A DNA stretch of 64,000 nucleotides from Bacteroides ovatus (GCF_001314995.1 NZ_CP012938.1:1674001-1738000), one strand, 5' to 3'; numbered from the stretch's first letter, positions 1 to 9,086 are shown. The notes: generated from the sequence alone by a model not told the origin. Made by a program: numbers and translations.

Positions 1-334
1 GCGCAGGCACTTTCTTCTCGGTGATAGCCACACGGAACTTAATGACATCATACATATCATTCGCTCCAAGTATCAGGCTGACCGGCATCTGCTTGCCTTC
101 GGAAGTAATCACTACCGCACGTTCAGCTCCTTTAAAAAGAGTATAATCTGATAAAGCCAATCCGTCTTCGGACACAAAGAATCCGTTTCCCGTATTCAGC
201 ATTTTATCATTCTTGTCATAAGTCACTATTGAGAAGACTGCACGTTTTGCCTTCTCTACCCATTTTGGGGTTTGTGCCATGCTTCCTTGTACCAGAAAGA
301 AAAGCAGCAAAGGTAGAATTAAAATCTTCTTCAT
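1..334 (-). CDS. Secreted trypsin-like serine protease, N-terminal part (truncated by window edge)
   Basis: Only the first ~111 residues are in the window; the gene continues past base 1. The reading frame starts with a clear signal peptide (MKKILILPLLLFFLVQGSMA, then Q), so it is exported. The following segment (KRAVFSIVTYDKNDKML, then GNGFFVSEDGLALSDY) resembles the N-terminal beta-strands of trypsin-like/DegP-type proteases, where a 'GtGFfvs.dG' stretch precedes the catalytic His. The catalytic triad itself is not visible. The start codon lies 1 nt after the rlmB stop codon, so the two are probably cotranscribed; an in-frame ATG 9 nt upstream is possible but would place charged residues before the signal peptide. 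Family call is inferred from a short stretch and is moderate only. Confidence 0.6.
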   Translation of the reverse strand, partial: MKKILILPLLLFFLVQGSMAQTPKWVEKAKRAVFSIVTYDKNDKMLNTGNGFFVSEDGLALSDYTLFKGAERAVVITSEGKQMPVSLILGANDMYDVIKFRVAITEKKVPA

Positions 335-335
335 A

Positions 336-1079
336 TCAGTCATTGTTTCTTTGTTTCACAGCTTCGTAAATCAAGATACCGGCAGCTACAGAGACATTCA
401 AGGATTCGATAGTGCCCAGCATCGGAATTTTCACCCATTCATCACAGAGGGCAAGGTTTTCATAAGAAACTCCTGTATCCTCCGCTCCCATTATGATGCA
501 GAGGGGACCTGTATAATCGGCCTTGGTATAGTCATAATCTCCTTTTTCGGTAGCAGCCACAATGCGGAAACCACTGTCTTTCAGATATTGCAGAGTCGAA
601 CGAAGGTTCTGTTCACGGCATACCGGAAGAGTATGTAGTGCTCCTGCCGATGTTTTCACGGCATCAGCATTGACCGACGCACTACCCCGGACAGGAATAA
701 TCACAGCATCGACAGCTGCACATTCGCAGGTACGTGCAATCGCCCCGAAATTGCGTACATCAGTCACTCCGTCGAGCATAACAAAAAACGGATTTTTTCC
801 TTGCTCAAACAAGAAAGGAACAAGATCCTCCGCTTTCTGATAAGTCACAGAAGAAATGAAGGCGATCACTCCCTGATGATTTTTCCGGGTAATACGGTTG
901 ATACGCTCTACCGGAACACGCTGAACAGGTATCAGCGTACCTTTCAAAGCTGCAAAAAGCTCCTTGGAAAGATCACTTTGAATATCTTTCTTCACGAGGA
1001 TCTTATCTATCTCTTTTCCAGCCTGAAGGGCTTCTATCACGGCACGAACGCCGAAAATCATTTCACTTTTATCTAACAT
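336..1079 (-). CDS. rlmB: 23S rRNA (guanosine-2'-O-)-methyltransferase RlmB, TrmH/SpoU family
   Basis: A 247-residue SPOUT methyltransferase, the normal length for RlmB, which methylates the 2'-O of a guanosine in the peptidyl-transferase region of 23S rRNA using SAM. Residues 5-75 form the SpoU substrate-binding domain. The three SpoU motifs are all present: motif 1 with Asn110 and Arg116 (N-x-G-x-x-x-R), motif 2 IMGAEDTGVS at 196-205, and motif 3 IPMLGTIESLNVSVA at 218-232, which forms the knot and SAM site. TrmH-type relatives acting on other RNAs cannot be fully excluded. It lies between recN (48 nt upstream) and the secreted protease gene. Confidence 0.9.
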   Translation of the reverse strand: MLDKSEMIFGVRAVIEALQAGKEIDKILVKKDIQSDLSKELFAALKGTLIPVQRVPVERINRITRKNHQGVIAFISSVTYQKAEDLVPFLFEQGKNPFFVMLDGVTDVRNFGAIARTCECAAVDAVIIPVRGSASVNADAVKTSAGALHTLPVCREQNLRSTLQYLKDSGFRIVAATEKGDYDYTKADYTGPLCIIMGAEDTGVSYENLALCDEWVKIPMLGTIESLNVSVAAGILIYEAVKQRNND

Positions 1080-1127
1080 CTGGTTGATTTTCTATTTTAC
1101 TATTTACTATTTACTATTCACTATTTA

Positions 1128-2789
1128 TCAGTTGCGGGCAAGCAGGGATTTGGCATTGCTAAGGGCAGCTTCGGTCAGAGTGGCACCACTAAGCATGTGA
1201 GCTATTTCCTCTACCCGTTCTTCGTCAGTGAGACGGCGGATATGGCTGTTGGTTTCCGTATCGCTATCTTTCTTGTATACCTTATAATGAGCACGCCCAC
1301 GGGCAGCAATCTGCGGCAGGTGGGTGATACTGATTACCTGACGGTTGCGATCGCCCATCTCCTGCATCATGTCCGCCATACGGTCGGCTATTTCACCGGA
1401 GACTCCAGTATCTATTTCATCAAATACGATAGTCGGCAGCTTGACGGCTCCGGCAATCATTGCCTTGATAGAAAGCATGACACGGGCAATTTCGCCTCCT
1501 GAAGCTACGGAAGAGATATTCTGCAAGGTACCGTTCTTATTGGCGGAAAACAGGAAGTTGACTGTATCCTCTCCTTGCAATCCCGGCTCTTTCTTCAGTC
1601 CCATTTCTATCTGGAAACGAACATTCGGCATTCCTAATGGAATCAACCGGGCAGCCAGCTGTTTTTCTACTTCACGAGCAGCTTTCGTACGGGCTTTGGT
1701 CAGCACTTCTGCCTGTTGTTTCACTTGTTTATATTGTTCCTCTTTGCGAGCAGTCAGTTCGGCGATACGCTCATCATAGGAAGTGATGTCCGACAATTTG
1801 CTGCGGTATTCATCCGTTAGCGCTATCAATTCATCAAGGGTTTGTACCCGATGTTTCTGCTGTAAGGAATAAATCAGATTCAACCGTTCATTCACTTCGT
1901 CCAGACGAACCGGATTGAATTCAACGGAGTCACTTTGTAAAGAGACTTCGTGCGAAATATCTTTCAGTTCGATATAAGCGCTCTCCATACGTTCGGTAAG
2001 TTCCTTGGCCGGCTGATATACTCTTTGCAGATTATTCAGTGTATTCAGACTGTCTTTCAGATAAGAAAGCAAGCCACCTTCATCCGAAGCAAACGACTGC
2101 TCCACCCGGTAAAGTCCGGCTTTTATCTCTTCTGCATGACTTAATGTTTCAGCTTCCTGCTCCAGTTCTTCCTGTTCGCCTTCCACCAAACAGGCTTCTT
2201 CGAGCTGTTCGAGTTGGAAGCGGATATAATCTTCATCGGAGCGACTTTTCTCTGCCAGTGACACTAATTCAGCGAGTTCGCGATCTGTCTGTTTCCATTC
2301 GTCATAACACAGATGATATTTCGCCAATGCAGCGTCATTATGCGCCAGAATATCAAGCACATTCAACTGAAATCCTTCTTTATTAAGCAGCAGATTCTGA
2401 TGTTGCGAATGTACATCTATCAGCTGTTCGCCCAGCTCTTTCACTTGTGCCAACGAAGCAGGAGTATCGTTGATGAATGCCCGGCTCTTACCGGAAGACT
2501 GCACTTCACGACGCAAAATGCACTCTTCATCATATTCCAACTCGTTTTCTTCGAAAAACGGACGCATACCATAGGCAGATATATCGAAACGTGCCTCTAT
2601 GATACATTTGGAAGCTCCGTGGCGAATCGCTTTCACATCGGCACGCTGTCCTAACAGGAGTCCGATAGCTCCCAGAATAATTGATTTTCCGGCTCCCGTT
2701 TCACCTGTTATAACGGAAAAGCCTGTTTCAAAACTGATATCCAGTTTTTCTATCAATGCGTAATTCTGAATGTATAGTGAACGTAACAC
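1128..2789 (-). CDS. recN: DNA repair protein RecN
   Basis: A 553-residue SMC-like ATPase acting in double-strand break repair. Walker A is GETGAGKS at residues 29-36, the central ~150-360 region is coiled-coil-rich (long Glu/Leu/Lys helices), and the C-terminal half-domain has the ABC signature SGGEIARVMLSIKAM and Walker B PTIVFDEIDTGVSGE. The length and motif order match RecN rather than SMC or RecF. It follows coaBC by 26 nt in a minus-strand run that includes dnaN, an exonuclease and rlmB, so it is probably expressed with them. Confidence 0.95.
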   Translation of the reverse strand: MLRSLYIQNYALIEKLDISFETGFSVITGETGAGKSIILGAIGLLLGQRADVKAIRHGASKCIIEARFDISAYGMRPFFEENELEYDEECILRREVQSSGKSRAFINDTPASLAQVKELGEQLIDVHSQHQNLLLNKEGFQLNVLDILAHNDAALAKYHLCYDEWKQTDRELAELVSLAEKSRSDEDYIRFQLEQLEEACLVEGEQEELEQEAETLSHAEEIKAGLYRVEQSFASDEGGLLSYLKDSLNTLNNLQRVYQPAKELTERMESAYIELKDISHEVSLQSDSVEFNPVRLDEVNERLNLIYSLQQKHRVQTLDELIALTDEYRSKLSDITSYDERIAELTARKEEQYKQVKQQAEVLTKARTKAAREVEKQLAARLIPLGMPNVRFQIEMGLKKEPGLQGEDTVNFLFSANKNGTLQNISSVASGGEIARVMLSIKAMIAGAVKLPTIVFDEIDTGVSGEIADRMADMMQEMGDRNRQVISITHLPQIAARGRAHYKVYKKDSDTETNSHIRRLTDEERVEEIAHMLSGATLTEAALSNAKSLLARN

Positions 2790-2815
2790 CTTCTATTTTA
2801 ATTAAAGATTAAAAA

Positions 2816-4024
2816 TTAAAAACCGGGAGACAGGGTGGCTACCAGACGGTCGATGATGTCTTGGGCTACTTCCGTCTTCGGCTTCAGAGGATAGTCTGTA
2901 CGACCTTTCCTGTCAATGATACTTATTTTATTGGTATCATGGCGAAAACCGGCTCCAGCATCATTCAACGAATTGAGCACAATAAAGTCGAAGTTTTTGC
3001 GTTCGAGCTTTCCTTCGGCATTCTGCTGCTCATTATTGGTTTCGAGGGCAAAGCCAACCAATAACTGATTTTTCCCTTTCAGTGCTCCTAAATTGGCAGC
3101 GATGTCTTGTGTTGCCTGAAGATGGAGGGTTAGTTCCTCTTCTTTCTCCCGCTTAATCTTCTTGTCGGCCACTGTTTCCGGACGGTAGTCGGCTACTGCC
3201 GCACAAAGAATACCTGCATCAGCATCTGGAAAATAGATCTGTGAAGCCGCATACATTTCTTCTGCTGATTCCACATCTACACGCCGGATACGGGAATGTT
3301 TCGTTTTGAGCTGCACAGGACCTGTTATCAATGTCACCTGCGCTCCGCGACGGGCACATTCTTCTGCCAACGCAAATCCCATCTTTCCGGAAGAATAATT
3401 GCCTATGAAACGCACCGGGTCAATTTTTTCGTAAGTAGGTCCGGCTGTAATCATCACTTTCTTTCCGGATAGTTCATCACTCGAAGCGAAGAATTCATCC
3501 AATACCCGGATGATGTTTTCCGGCTCTTCCATACGTCCCTTTCCTACCAAGTGGCTGGCTAATTCTCCTGTTCCCGGCTCGATAATGTGATTACCGTAGG
3601 AACGCAGTATATCCAGATTTTTCTGGGTGGCGGGATGGGCAAACATATCGAGATCCATTGCCGGAGCAACAAACACGGGAGCTTTTGCCGAAAGATAAGT
3701 TGTTATGAGCATATTGTCGGCTATTCCATTGGCCATTTTACCGATAGTAGAGGCAGTGGCAGGTGCAATCAATACAGCATCCGCCCACAATCCGAGATCG
3801 ACGTGGCTATTCCACGTTCCGTCACGCTGGGCAAAAAACTCACTAATGACTGGTTTGCTGGTCAAAGCCGAAAGAGTGATGGGAGTAATAAATTCTTTTC
3901 CCGCCGGAGTAATTACGACTTGCACTTCCGCTCCCTGTTTTATCAGTCCACGAATGATATAGCACGCCTTGTACGCGGCAATACTGCCGGTAATTCCAAG
4001 AATTATTTTTTTTCCTTTTAGCAT
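2816..4024 (-). CDS. coaBC: Bifunctional phosphopantothenoylcysteine decarboxylase / phosphopantothenate-cysteine ligase
   Basis: A 402-residue CoaBC fusion catalysing two steps of coenzyme A synthesis. The N-terminal ~180 residues are the FMN-dependent decarboxylase (GSIAAYKA near the start, the active-site His in NSHVDLGLWADAV, and the PAMDLDMF substrate loop). The C-terminal half is the CTP-dependent ligase (ITAGPTYEKIDPVRFIGNYS, then SSGKMG, and KIKREK). Both activities look intact. Its ATG overlaps the stop of the upstream exonuclease gene by one base (TAATG), suggesting translational coupling. Confidence 0.95.
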   Translation of the reverse strand: MLKGKKIILGITGSIAAYKACYIIRGLIKQGAEVQVVITPAGKEFITPITLSALTSKPVISEFFAQRDGTWNSHVDLGLWADAVLIAPATASTIGKMANGIADNMLITTYLSAKAPVFVAPAMDLDMFAHPATQKNLDILRSYGNHIIEPGTGELASHLVGKGRMEEPENIIRVLDEFFASSDELSGKKVMITAGPTYEKIDPVRFIGNYSSGKMGFALAEECARRGAQVTLITGPVQLKTKHSRIRRVDVESAEEMYAASQIYFPDADAGILCAAVADYRPETVADKKIKREKEEELTLHLQATQDIAANLGALKGKNQLLVGFALETNNEQQNAEGKLERKNFDFIVLNSLNDAGAGFRHDTNKISIIDRKGRTDYPLKPKTEVAQDIIDRLVATLSPGF

Positions 4025-4803
4025 TATTTTGTAATCAAATTACTCATTTCACGCAAACGGATTTTTGTCAATGCCGCCTTAGTGTTCAACGTGAAATCAC
4101 TATTCAAAATCCAACTGTAATATCCGGGATCTTTCTTCAAAACCTCGGCTACAGACATTCCTTTATATTTTCCGAAGTTGAACACTTCCACCCCATTATC
4201 ATCGTACACCATGCGTCCGGCAAAGTCTACATTCTTGCTGAAACTTGAATAATCTGCCAGGAACGCAATATCATTCTGAAGATCGGAGTAACGGTCGAGC
4301 TGTGCTTTCAGCACTTCGTAAGTGGCCCGTGTATCTGCTTCGGCAGTGTGTGCATCTTCCAGATTCTTGTCGCAATAGAATTTATAGGCAGCAGACAAGG
4401 TGCGTTGTTCCATTTTGTGGAAGATCACCTGTACGTCTACAAATTTGCGTTTCGTCATATCAATGTCCACTCCGGCGCGAAGGAACTCTTCAGCAAGGAC
4501 AGGAATATCAAAACGATTGGAATTAAATCCTGCCAAATCGCAACCTTCAATGTCCCTGGCTATGTTTTTCGCCACTTCTTTGAAAGTAGGGCAATCGACT
4601 ACGTCGGCATCATAAATGCCATGTATAGCAGAAGATGCTTCCGGGATATGCATTTCAGGATTGATACGTAATGTTTTTGCTTCTTCATTTCCATTCGGAT
4701 ATACTTTCAGATAGCAGATTTCAACAATTCGGTCTGTGTTGATATTGGTTCCGGTTGTTTCTAAATCAAAAAAAACAATGGGATTTTTCAGGTTTAATTT
4801 CAT
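4024..4803 (-). CDS. DnaQ-like 3'-5' exonuclease (DEDDh) with ExoX-like C-terminal domain
   Basis: A 259-residue protein beginning with a classic exonuclease I motif (FFDLETTG, catalytic Asp13 and Glu15). It has the second DEDD motif GFNSNRFDIPVL and a third around HTAEADTRAT, with the DEDDh His. The C-terminal ~50 residues (FNFGKYKGMSVAEVL, then DPGYYSWI) resemble the exodeoxyribonuclease X C-terminal region. Often annotated as DNA polymerase III epsilon subunit, but the short length and ExoX tail leave open a repair role rather than proofreading. It lies downstream of dnaN and overlaps coaBC by one base. Confidence 0.85.
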   Translation of the reverse strand: MKLNLKNPIVFFDLETTGTNINTDRIVEICYLKVYPNGNEEAKTLRINPEMHIPEASSAIHGIYDADVVDCPTFKEVAKNIARDIEGCDLAGFNSNRFDIPVLAEEFLRAGVDIDMTKRKFVDVQVIFHKMEQRTLSAAYKFYCDKNLEDAHTAEADTRATYEVLKAQLDRYSDLQNDIAFLADYSSFSKNVDFAGRMVYDDNGVEVFNFGKYKGMSVAEVLKKDPGYYSWILNSDFTLNTKAALTKIRLREMSNLITK

Positions 4804-4819
4804 TTCTAATTATTTTTTC

Positions 4820-4898
4820 CACCACAGAGTAACACAGAGTTCTACAGAGCAATAAATACATAAAACACTCTGTGGAACTCTGTGTTATTTTGCGGTGA
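4820..4898. repeat. Imperfect inverted repeat between dnaN and the exonuclease gene
   Basis: Two ~29-base arms face each other across an ~18-nt A/T-rich loop. The left arm is accacagagtaacacagag followed by ttctacagag (4821-4849); the right arm, starting ctctgtggaactctgtgtta (4868-4897), is its near reverse complement. Each arm itself contains a repeated 'acagag' unit. It could fold in the dnaN-exonuclease transcript, but there is no clean T-run to make it a standard terminator. Confidence 0.75.
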
Positions 4899-4904
4899 TT
4901 ACTA

Positions 4905-6029
4905 TTAATCATTTAGCATCATCGGCATCAGCAGCATCAGCAGGTCTTCGTTTTCTTCCTGCTCTACCGGGATGATTACTCCGGCACGTGAAGGATCTGC
5001 GAGTTCGATGACTACTTCGTCTGCTGAAATATTGTTCAGGATATCGATGAGGAATGTCGATTTGAAACCGATGCTCATTGCTGCACCTGCATACTGGCAA
5101 ACTTGTGTTTCTTCGGCAGAAGTAGAGAAGTCAATATCTTGTGCGGAAATCACAATCTGGTTTTCCTGCATACGGAGTTTAATCAAACTGCTTGCCTGCG
5201 ATGAGAAAATAGACACACGACGCAAAGCTCCTACCAACTGTTGACGGTCTACGGTCACTTTGTGCGGGTTGTTCTGCGGAATTACCGAGTTGTAGTTCGG
5301 GTAACGTCCTTCAATCAGGCGGCAAACCATCCGGTAGCTTTCGAGCATGAATACAGCATTACGTTCATCGAATTCGATCGTCACTGTGCCTTGTTCTTTC
5401 GGCAAAAGATTCTTAAGCAAAGTAGCCGGTTTCTTTGGAAGGATGAAGGCTGCACGCTCGTTACCTTTGGCTGCCAATGTCTTGCAACGCACCAGTTTAT
5501 GACCGTCTGAAGCAACCATTGTGATGTCTTCTGTGGTAATATCGAAATAAATACCGTTCATCACCGGACGAAGTTCGTCATCGGCAGTAGCAAACACCGA
5601 ACGGTTGATACCTCCCAAAAGTACACTAGCCTCCATTTCTACACGGACTGCATTATCACCCAGTGTAGCCGATTGCGGGAATTCATCCGCATTCTGCCCC
5701 ATCAGGCTGTATTTTCCGTTCTGGTACTGCACTGTTATTTCATAATTATCCGGATTGATTTCAAATGTAAGTGGTTGTTCCGGGATTTCTTTCAGTGCAT
5801 CAAGCAATGTTTTCGCTACTACGGCAAAACGCCCGTTTGTATCGCTTTCATTCACTTCTACGGTAGTCACCATCGTTGTTTCACTGTCGGATACAGTCAC
5901 AGACAATGTTCCGTCTTCCAATTCGAAGAGGAAACAATCGAGAATTGGCAGCGCATTTTTTGAATTAATCACACGGCTGATGGCCTGTAAATGGCTGGAA
6001 AGAGCAGTACTTGAAACGATAAATTTCAT
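4905..6029 (-). CDS. dnaN: DNA polymerase III beta subunit (sliding clamp)
   Basis: A 374-residue beta clamp, the usual length, covering three repeated clamp domains (about 1-120, 125-250, 250-374). Recognisable stretches are MKFIVSSTALSSHLQAISRV at the start, FATADDELRPVMNGIYF and VASDGHKLVRC in domain 2, FILPKKPATLLKNLL, and the C-terminal LLMLLMPMML that forms part of the partner-binding region. The clamp tethers DNA polymerase III to DNA and binds repair enzymes. It is first in a minus-strand run (dnaN, exonuclease, coaBC, recN, rlmB), preceded by a clear promoter at 6068-6099. Confidence 0.97.
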   Translation of the reverse strand: MKFIVSSTALSSHLQAISRVINSKNALPILDCFLFELEDGTLSVTVSDSETTMVTTVEVNESDTNGRFAVVAKTLLDALKEIPEQPLTFEINPDNYEITVQYQNGKYSLMGQNADEFPQSATLGDNAVRVEMEASVLLGGINRSVFATADDELRPVMNGIYFDITTEDITMVASDGHKLVRCKTLAAKGNERAAFILPKKPATLLKNLLPKEQGTVTIEFDERNAVFMLESYRMVCRLIEGRYPNYNSVIPQNNPHKVTVDRQQLVGALRRVSIFSSQASSLIKLRMQENQIVISAQDIDFSTSAEETQVCQYAGAAMSIGFKSTFLIDILNNISADEVVIELADPSRAGVIIPVEQEENEDLLMLLMPMMLND

Positions 6030-6067
6030 ATATTTTCGTGTATTTAAGTTTTAAATGTTCTATCGCA

Positions 6068-6099
6068 CAAAGTTACGAAAAAAGATTTGGGCTGCCCAA
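6068..6099 (-). promoter_or_regulatory. Promoter for dnaN (Bacteroides -33/-7 type)
   Basis: On the minus strand the -7 box TAACTTTG (6068-6075) matches TAnnTTTG exactly, and TTGG (6096-6099) lies 20 nt upstream as a -33 box. The dnaN ATG is ~39 nt downstream of the -7 box. Confidence 0.7.
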
Positions 6100-6182
6100 T
6101 AAAACAAAAGAAAAAAACAGGCATTGTGTGAGGGATATTACTAAAAAATTGTAACTTCGCCCCAGAATTTAAAATTATCGCA

Positions 6183-6557
6183 ATGGAATTTACAGGAAAA
6201 ATCATCGCTATCCTCCAGCCCAAAGGAGGAGTTTCAAAAGCTACCGGCAACGAGTGGAAAGCGCAAGAGTTTGTTATCGAAAGTCACGACCAATATCCAC
6301 GCAAAATGTGCTTCGAAGTATTTGGGGCAGATAAAATAGATCAGTTCAACATTCAAATGGGCGAAGAACTGACTGTTTCATTCGACATCGATTCTAACCA
6401 ATGGCAAGACCGCTGGTTCAACAGAATCCGTGCATGGAAAGTAGAACGTGTCAGCGTAGGTGCCCCAATGGCTACAGGCGGTTCCGTTCCTCCCGCAGCT
6501 CCGTCGGCAATGCCGGAATTTACTCCGGGCGACGCAAAAGACGATCTGCCATTCTAA
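6183..6557 (+). CDS. DUF3127 family protein, small OB-fold-like protein with SSB-like acidic tail
   Basis: A 124-residue protein of the DUF3127 family, whose function is not established. The N-terminal ~90 residues (MEFTGKIIAILQPKGGVSKA, then EWKAQEFVIES, CFEVFGADKIDQF, and VSFDIDSNQW) look like an OB-fold beta-barrel with a conserved Trp-Phe-Asn segment. Residues ~95-115 are a Gly/Pro/Ala-rich linker, and the protein ends DAKDDLPF. That layout (OB fold, flexible linker, acidic tip ending in Pro-Phe) is the layout of single-stranded DNA-binding proteins. It is divergent from dnaN and has a candidate -7 box TAACTTCG at 6151-6158. Confidence 0.8.
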   Translation: MEFTGKIIAILQPKGGVSKATGNEWKAQEFVIESHDQYPRKMCFEVFGADKIDQFNIQMGEELTVSFDIDSNQWQDRWFNRIRAWKVERVSVGAPMATGGSVPPAAPSAMPEFTPGDAKDDLPF

Positions 6558-6587
6558 ACCGAAAGTCATTCGTCGGACGAATAAGCA

Positions 6588-6632
6588 TAAAAAAACTCCC
6601 GATAGAATTTAATCTGTCGGGAGTTTTTTTAT
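6588..6632. terminator. Bidirectional intrinsic terminator
   Basis: Stem aactcccgatag / ctgtcgggagtt with an A-run on the left and a T-run on the right, so it can stop transcripts from both the DUF3127 gene (plus) and the convergent gene at 6660-8234 (minus). Confidence 0.85.
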
Positions 6633-6659
6633 AGAATGATTGTATATAAACCACGATTT

Positions 6660-8234
6660 TTATTCTGATTTATATTTCAAAACAATATTGGGATATACTA
6701 CTCCATCGGTACAGGCAAACTGGACAAAGAGTGTAAAATTACGGAAAAAGTCTGCATTGCGCAGGAAGAAATCCGGTACGAAACGGACGTGATTTTCCGA
6801 TTGCCGGAACACGTGATCGAAATCCGCCATCAGCATAAAATGATATGAATCAGACAGGTGATCCATACCCGTCTGATAAGCCATTGCCCCATTAAGCACT
6901 TCCCCTTTATCCAGTTGGCGAATATAATGCGACAGGCTATCCTCATCCGGAGCGAGTAACAAACGTCCGCCATAAAATGCTGCATACACATCCAAAGTCA
7001 GTTCAACAAAACTGGTCAGTTGTTTAAACAATGTTGTTTGAGGCAACCGATAGACCAAGTATGCCTTATTTACAGTATAACAAAAAGTAATACGGGGAGT
7101 TTTTCTTCCTTCATCTGCCGGAGCAGTATTGACAAAGGCACGAAGCATCCTTTCAGCTTCCGTCACATCTGCCACAGACAGGCTCAAGACTGCCGCTGCA
7201 TCCTGCAACGTATCTTCACGCTGGAAGAGACAGACAACCAGGTCTTGCCCGGCATTTTCCATCAGATAGCGGGAAAATTCCTTATCTCTATTCTGCACTT
7301 CACTCGTGCGGACTGCCCCGTTCTGCTCCTGCGCATTTCCATAAGAAAGCAAAGACGCCCAGTCCGTAATCCCCTGTCTGCTAAAATAGAAAGCAGTGGA
7401 GGGTAGTGCTTCACCCGGGAAGCCTTTGACTGATTGCTGCTGGCGAAGTTGGTTTATAAATGCAAAGCAAGTGTCTGCATCATGTGTGATGCCGGAGAAA
7501 TAGATAAAATCATCTTTCATCTTCATGTCAAATTCCGTCCATCCCATCATCCCTTTCATTCGGGCATAGATTGTGGCGGCCGCTACACTTTTTTTCGGAG
7601 CACGCACTCCTGTAAAGGTCGGATCATCCGCCAATGATTTGTCACTCTTATATGCATCAATAACGTTTTCAATCAGTTTTTTCTGAAAACTTAACGCCAT
7701 AAAATCAGACGTCAGATAGCAGGCTAGAAAATCACCATCTGCCATCGGGTAAATGATTATTTCCTCTCCTTTGTAAACAAACGTTTTCGGTGGATAAAGC
7801 GAAGATATATATTTACGCACAAACCTGTTTACCAATTCCTTATCTCCATTTCCCAATCTGCAATAAAGTACCTGGTTCCGTTCGTTATCCGGTTCGTGGA
7901 AACTAATCAGCATCTGATTCATTTGCCGACTCAAGCCATGGGGAGTATCTTCCGAGAGGGCATAAAGGCTTTGTTTCAGATAAGAAAAAAGTTTGGATAC
8001 ATAAAGATATTGCTGATTTTTACTACAAGTCAGATCATCGACCTCCGCTACAAACTCGAGCACATCATCGGTAACAAATACGGCTGAAGTGGTGGATGGA
8101 ACCAGTTCATAAAGATCAAAATCTTTCTGCCCTTCGGCCGCCGACAGTCTAAAAAAAGAGTACAATGCGAAACCTGAGCACAAAAGTACAACAGAAGACG
8201 TGATCGCTATTTTCACTATCGTACGAAGTTTCAT
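6660..8234 (-). CDS. Conserved hypothetical membrane-anchored protein (DUF3352-like)
   Basis: A 524-residue protein I do not recognise with certainty. Residues ~7-29 form one hydrophobic segment (IAITSSVVLLCSGFALYSFF) acting as a signal anchor, leaving a ~490-residue domain outside the cytoplasm. The early 'LVPSTTSAVFVTDDVLEF' and repeated 'lPstaFYFSRQGITDW' style segments recall the DUF3352 group of Bacteroidetes/cyanobacterial exported proteins, but this is a weak resemblance. There are no catalytic motifs or cysteine pattern. It is convergent with the DUF3127 gene, and 83 nt separate its start from the MBL gene at 8318, which precedes it in the same transcript direction. Confidence 0.5.
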   Translation of the reverse strand: MKLRTIVKIAITSSVVLLCSGFALYSFFRLSAAEGQKDFDLYELVPSTTSAVFVTDDVLEFVAEVDDLTCSKNQQYLYVSKLFSYLKQSLYALSEDTPHGLSRQMNQMLISFHEPDNERNQVLYCRLGNGDKELVNRFVRKYISSLYPPKTFVYKGEEIIIYPMADGDFLACYLTSDFMALSFQKKLIENVIDAYKSDKSLADDPTFTGVRAPKKSVAAATIYARMKGMMGWTEFDMKMKDDFIYFSGITHDADTCFAFINQLRQQQSVKGFPGEALPSTAFYFSRQGITDWASLLSYGNAQEQNGAVRTSEVQNRDKEFSRYLMENAGQDLVVCLFQREDTLQDAAAVLSLSVADVTEAERMLRAFVNTAPADEGRKTPRITFCYTVNKAYLVYRLPQTTLFKQLTSFVELTLDVYAAFYGGRLLLAPDEDSLSHYIRQLDKGEVLNGAMAYQTGMDHLSDSYHFMLMADFDHVFRQSENHVRFVPDFFLRNADFFRNFTLFVQFACTDGVVYPNIVLKYKSE

Positions 8235-8317
8235 AATATTCGCTGTTTATCGGCTAGGTGCAAAAATAATAATTTCTACAAAGAAAACAAAACTTTTGCT
8301 AAAAATTTCACCGATAA

Positions 8318-9076
8318 TCAAAGATAGATATCCAATCCGTCGAATGCCAGGTGAATATTTTCCGGAAGGCTCTTTTCAACCTCCGCATGCAAGCCCATAT
8401 CATGACTCATGTGTATAAAGTACGTCTTCTTTGCCTGAATGCGCTGCGCCACTGCCAATGCTTCTTCCAAATTCTGATGAGTAGGATGCGTGGCAATCCG
8501 AAGTGCATTCACTACCAAAACATCTATTCCCGCCAATTGTTCATAGGATTCTTCGGGCATGGTCAGCATATCAGTGATATAACCTAATTGCCCGATACGA
8601 TATCCCAGAATAGGCAATCGACCATGCATCACACGTAAAGGAAGCACCTCCGTGTGGTTAACTGAAAAAGCCTGTCCCACCGAGATTTCCTGCAAAGGAA
8701 TGTCGGGAACTCCCGGATAACGATGGTCAACAAAACAATAGGGCATACGCAAGCGCAAGCCTTGTGCCACATAATTTTCCGCATAAATAGGCACTGAACC
8801 AAACCGGCAAAACGGACGCAAATCGTCCAACCCACCCACATGGTCATAATGTTCATGCGTAATGAGCACACCATCTATCTTCTCAAAAGGAAGACGCAAT
8901 ACCTGTGTCCGGAAATCCGGACCGCAATCTATCAAAATTCGCGCATCATCTGTCTCAACAATAGCAGATGCACGCAATCGGTTATCTTTCGGATCGGTAG
9001 AAGTACAAACCGGACATGTACAGCCGATTTGGGGTACTCCCGTCGATGTTCCACTTCCAATGATTCTTACTTTCAC
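8318..9076 (-). CDS. MBL-fold metallohydrolase, PhnP-like phosphodiesterase
   Basis: A 252-residue metallo-beta-lactamase-fold enzyme. The metal motif THEHYDHVGGLDDLRPF is at about residues 75-91 and a further metal His lies in FIHMSHDMG. The N-terminal GSGTSTGVPQIGCTCPVC carries the Cys pair typical of PhnP-like cyclic-phosphate phosphodiesterases, which bind an extra zinc. The substrate in Bacteroides is not known; the genome neighbourhood (murB 10 nt upstream) does not suggest phosphonate use. Confidence 0.8.
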   Translation of the reverse strand: MKVRIIGSGTSTGVPQIGCTCPVCTSTDPKDNRLRASAIVETDDARILIDCGPDFRTQVLRLPFEKIDGVLITHEHYDHVGGLDDLRPFCRFGSVPIYAENYVAQGLRLRMPYCFVDHRYPGVPDIPLQEISVGQAFSVNHTEVLPLRVMHGRLPILGYRIGQLGYITDMLTMPEESYEQLAGIDVLVVNALRIATHPTHQNLEEALAVAQRIQAKKTYFIHMSHDMGLHAEVEKSLPENIHLAFDGLDIYL

Positions 9077-9086
9077 TTGTTACTTC

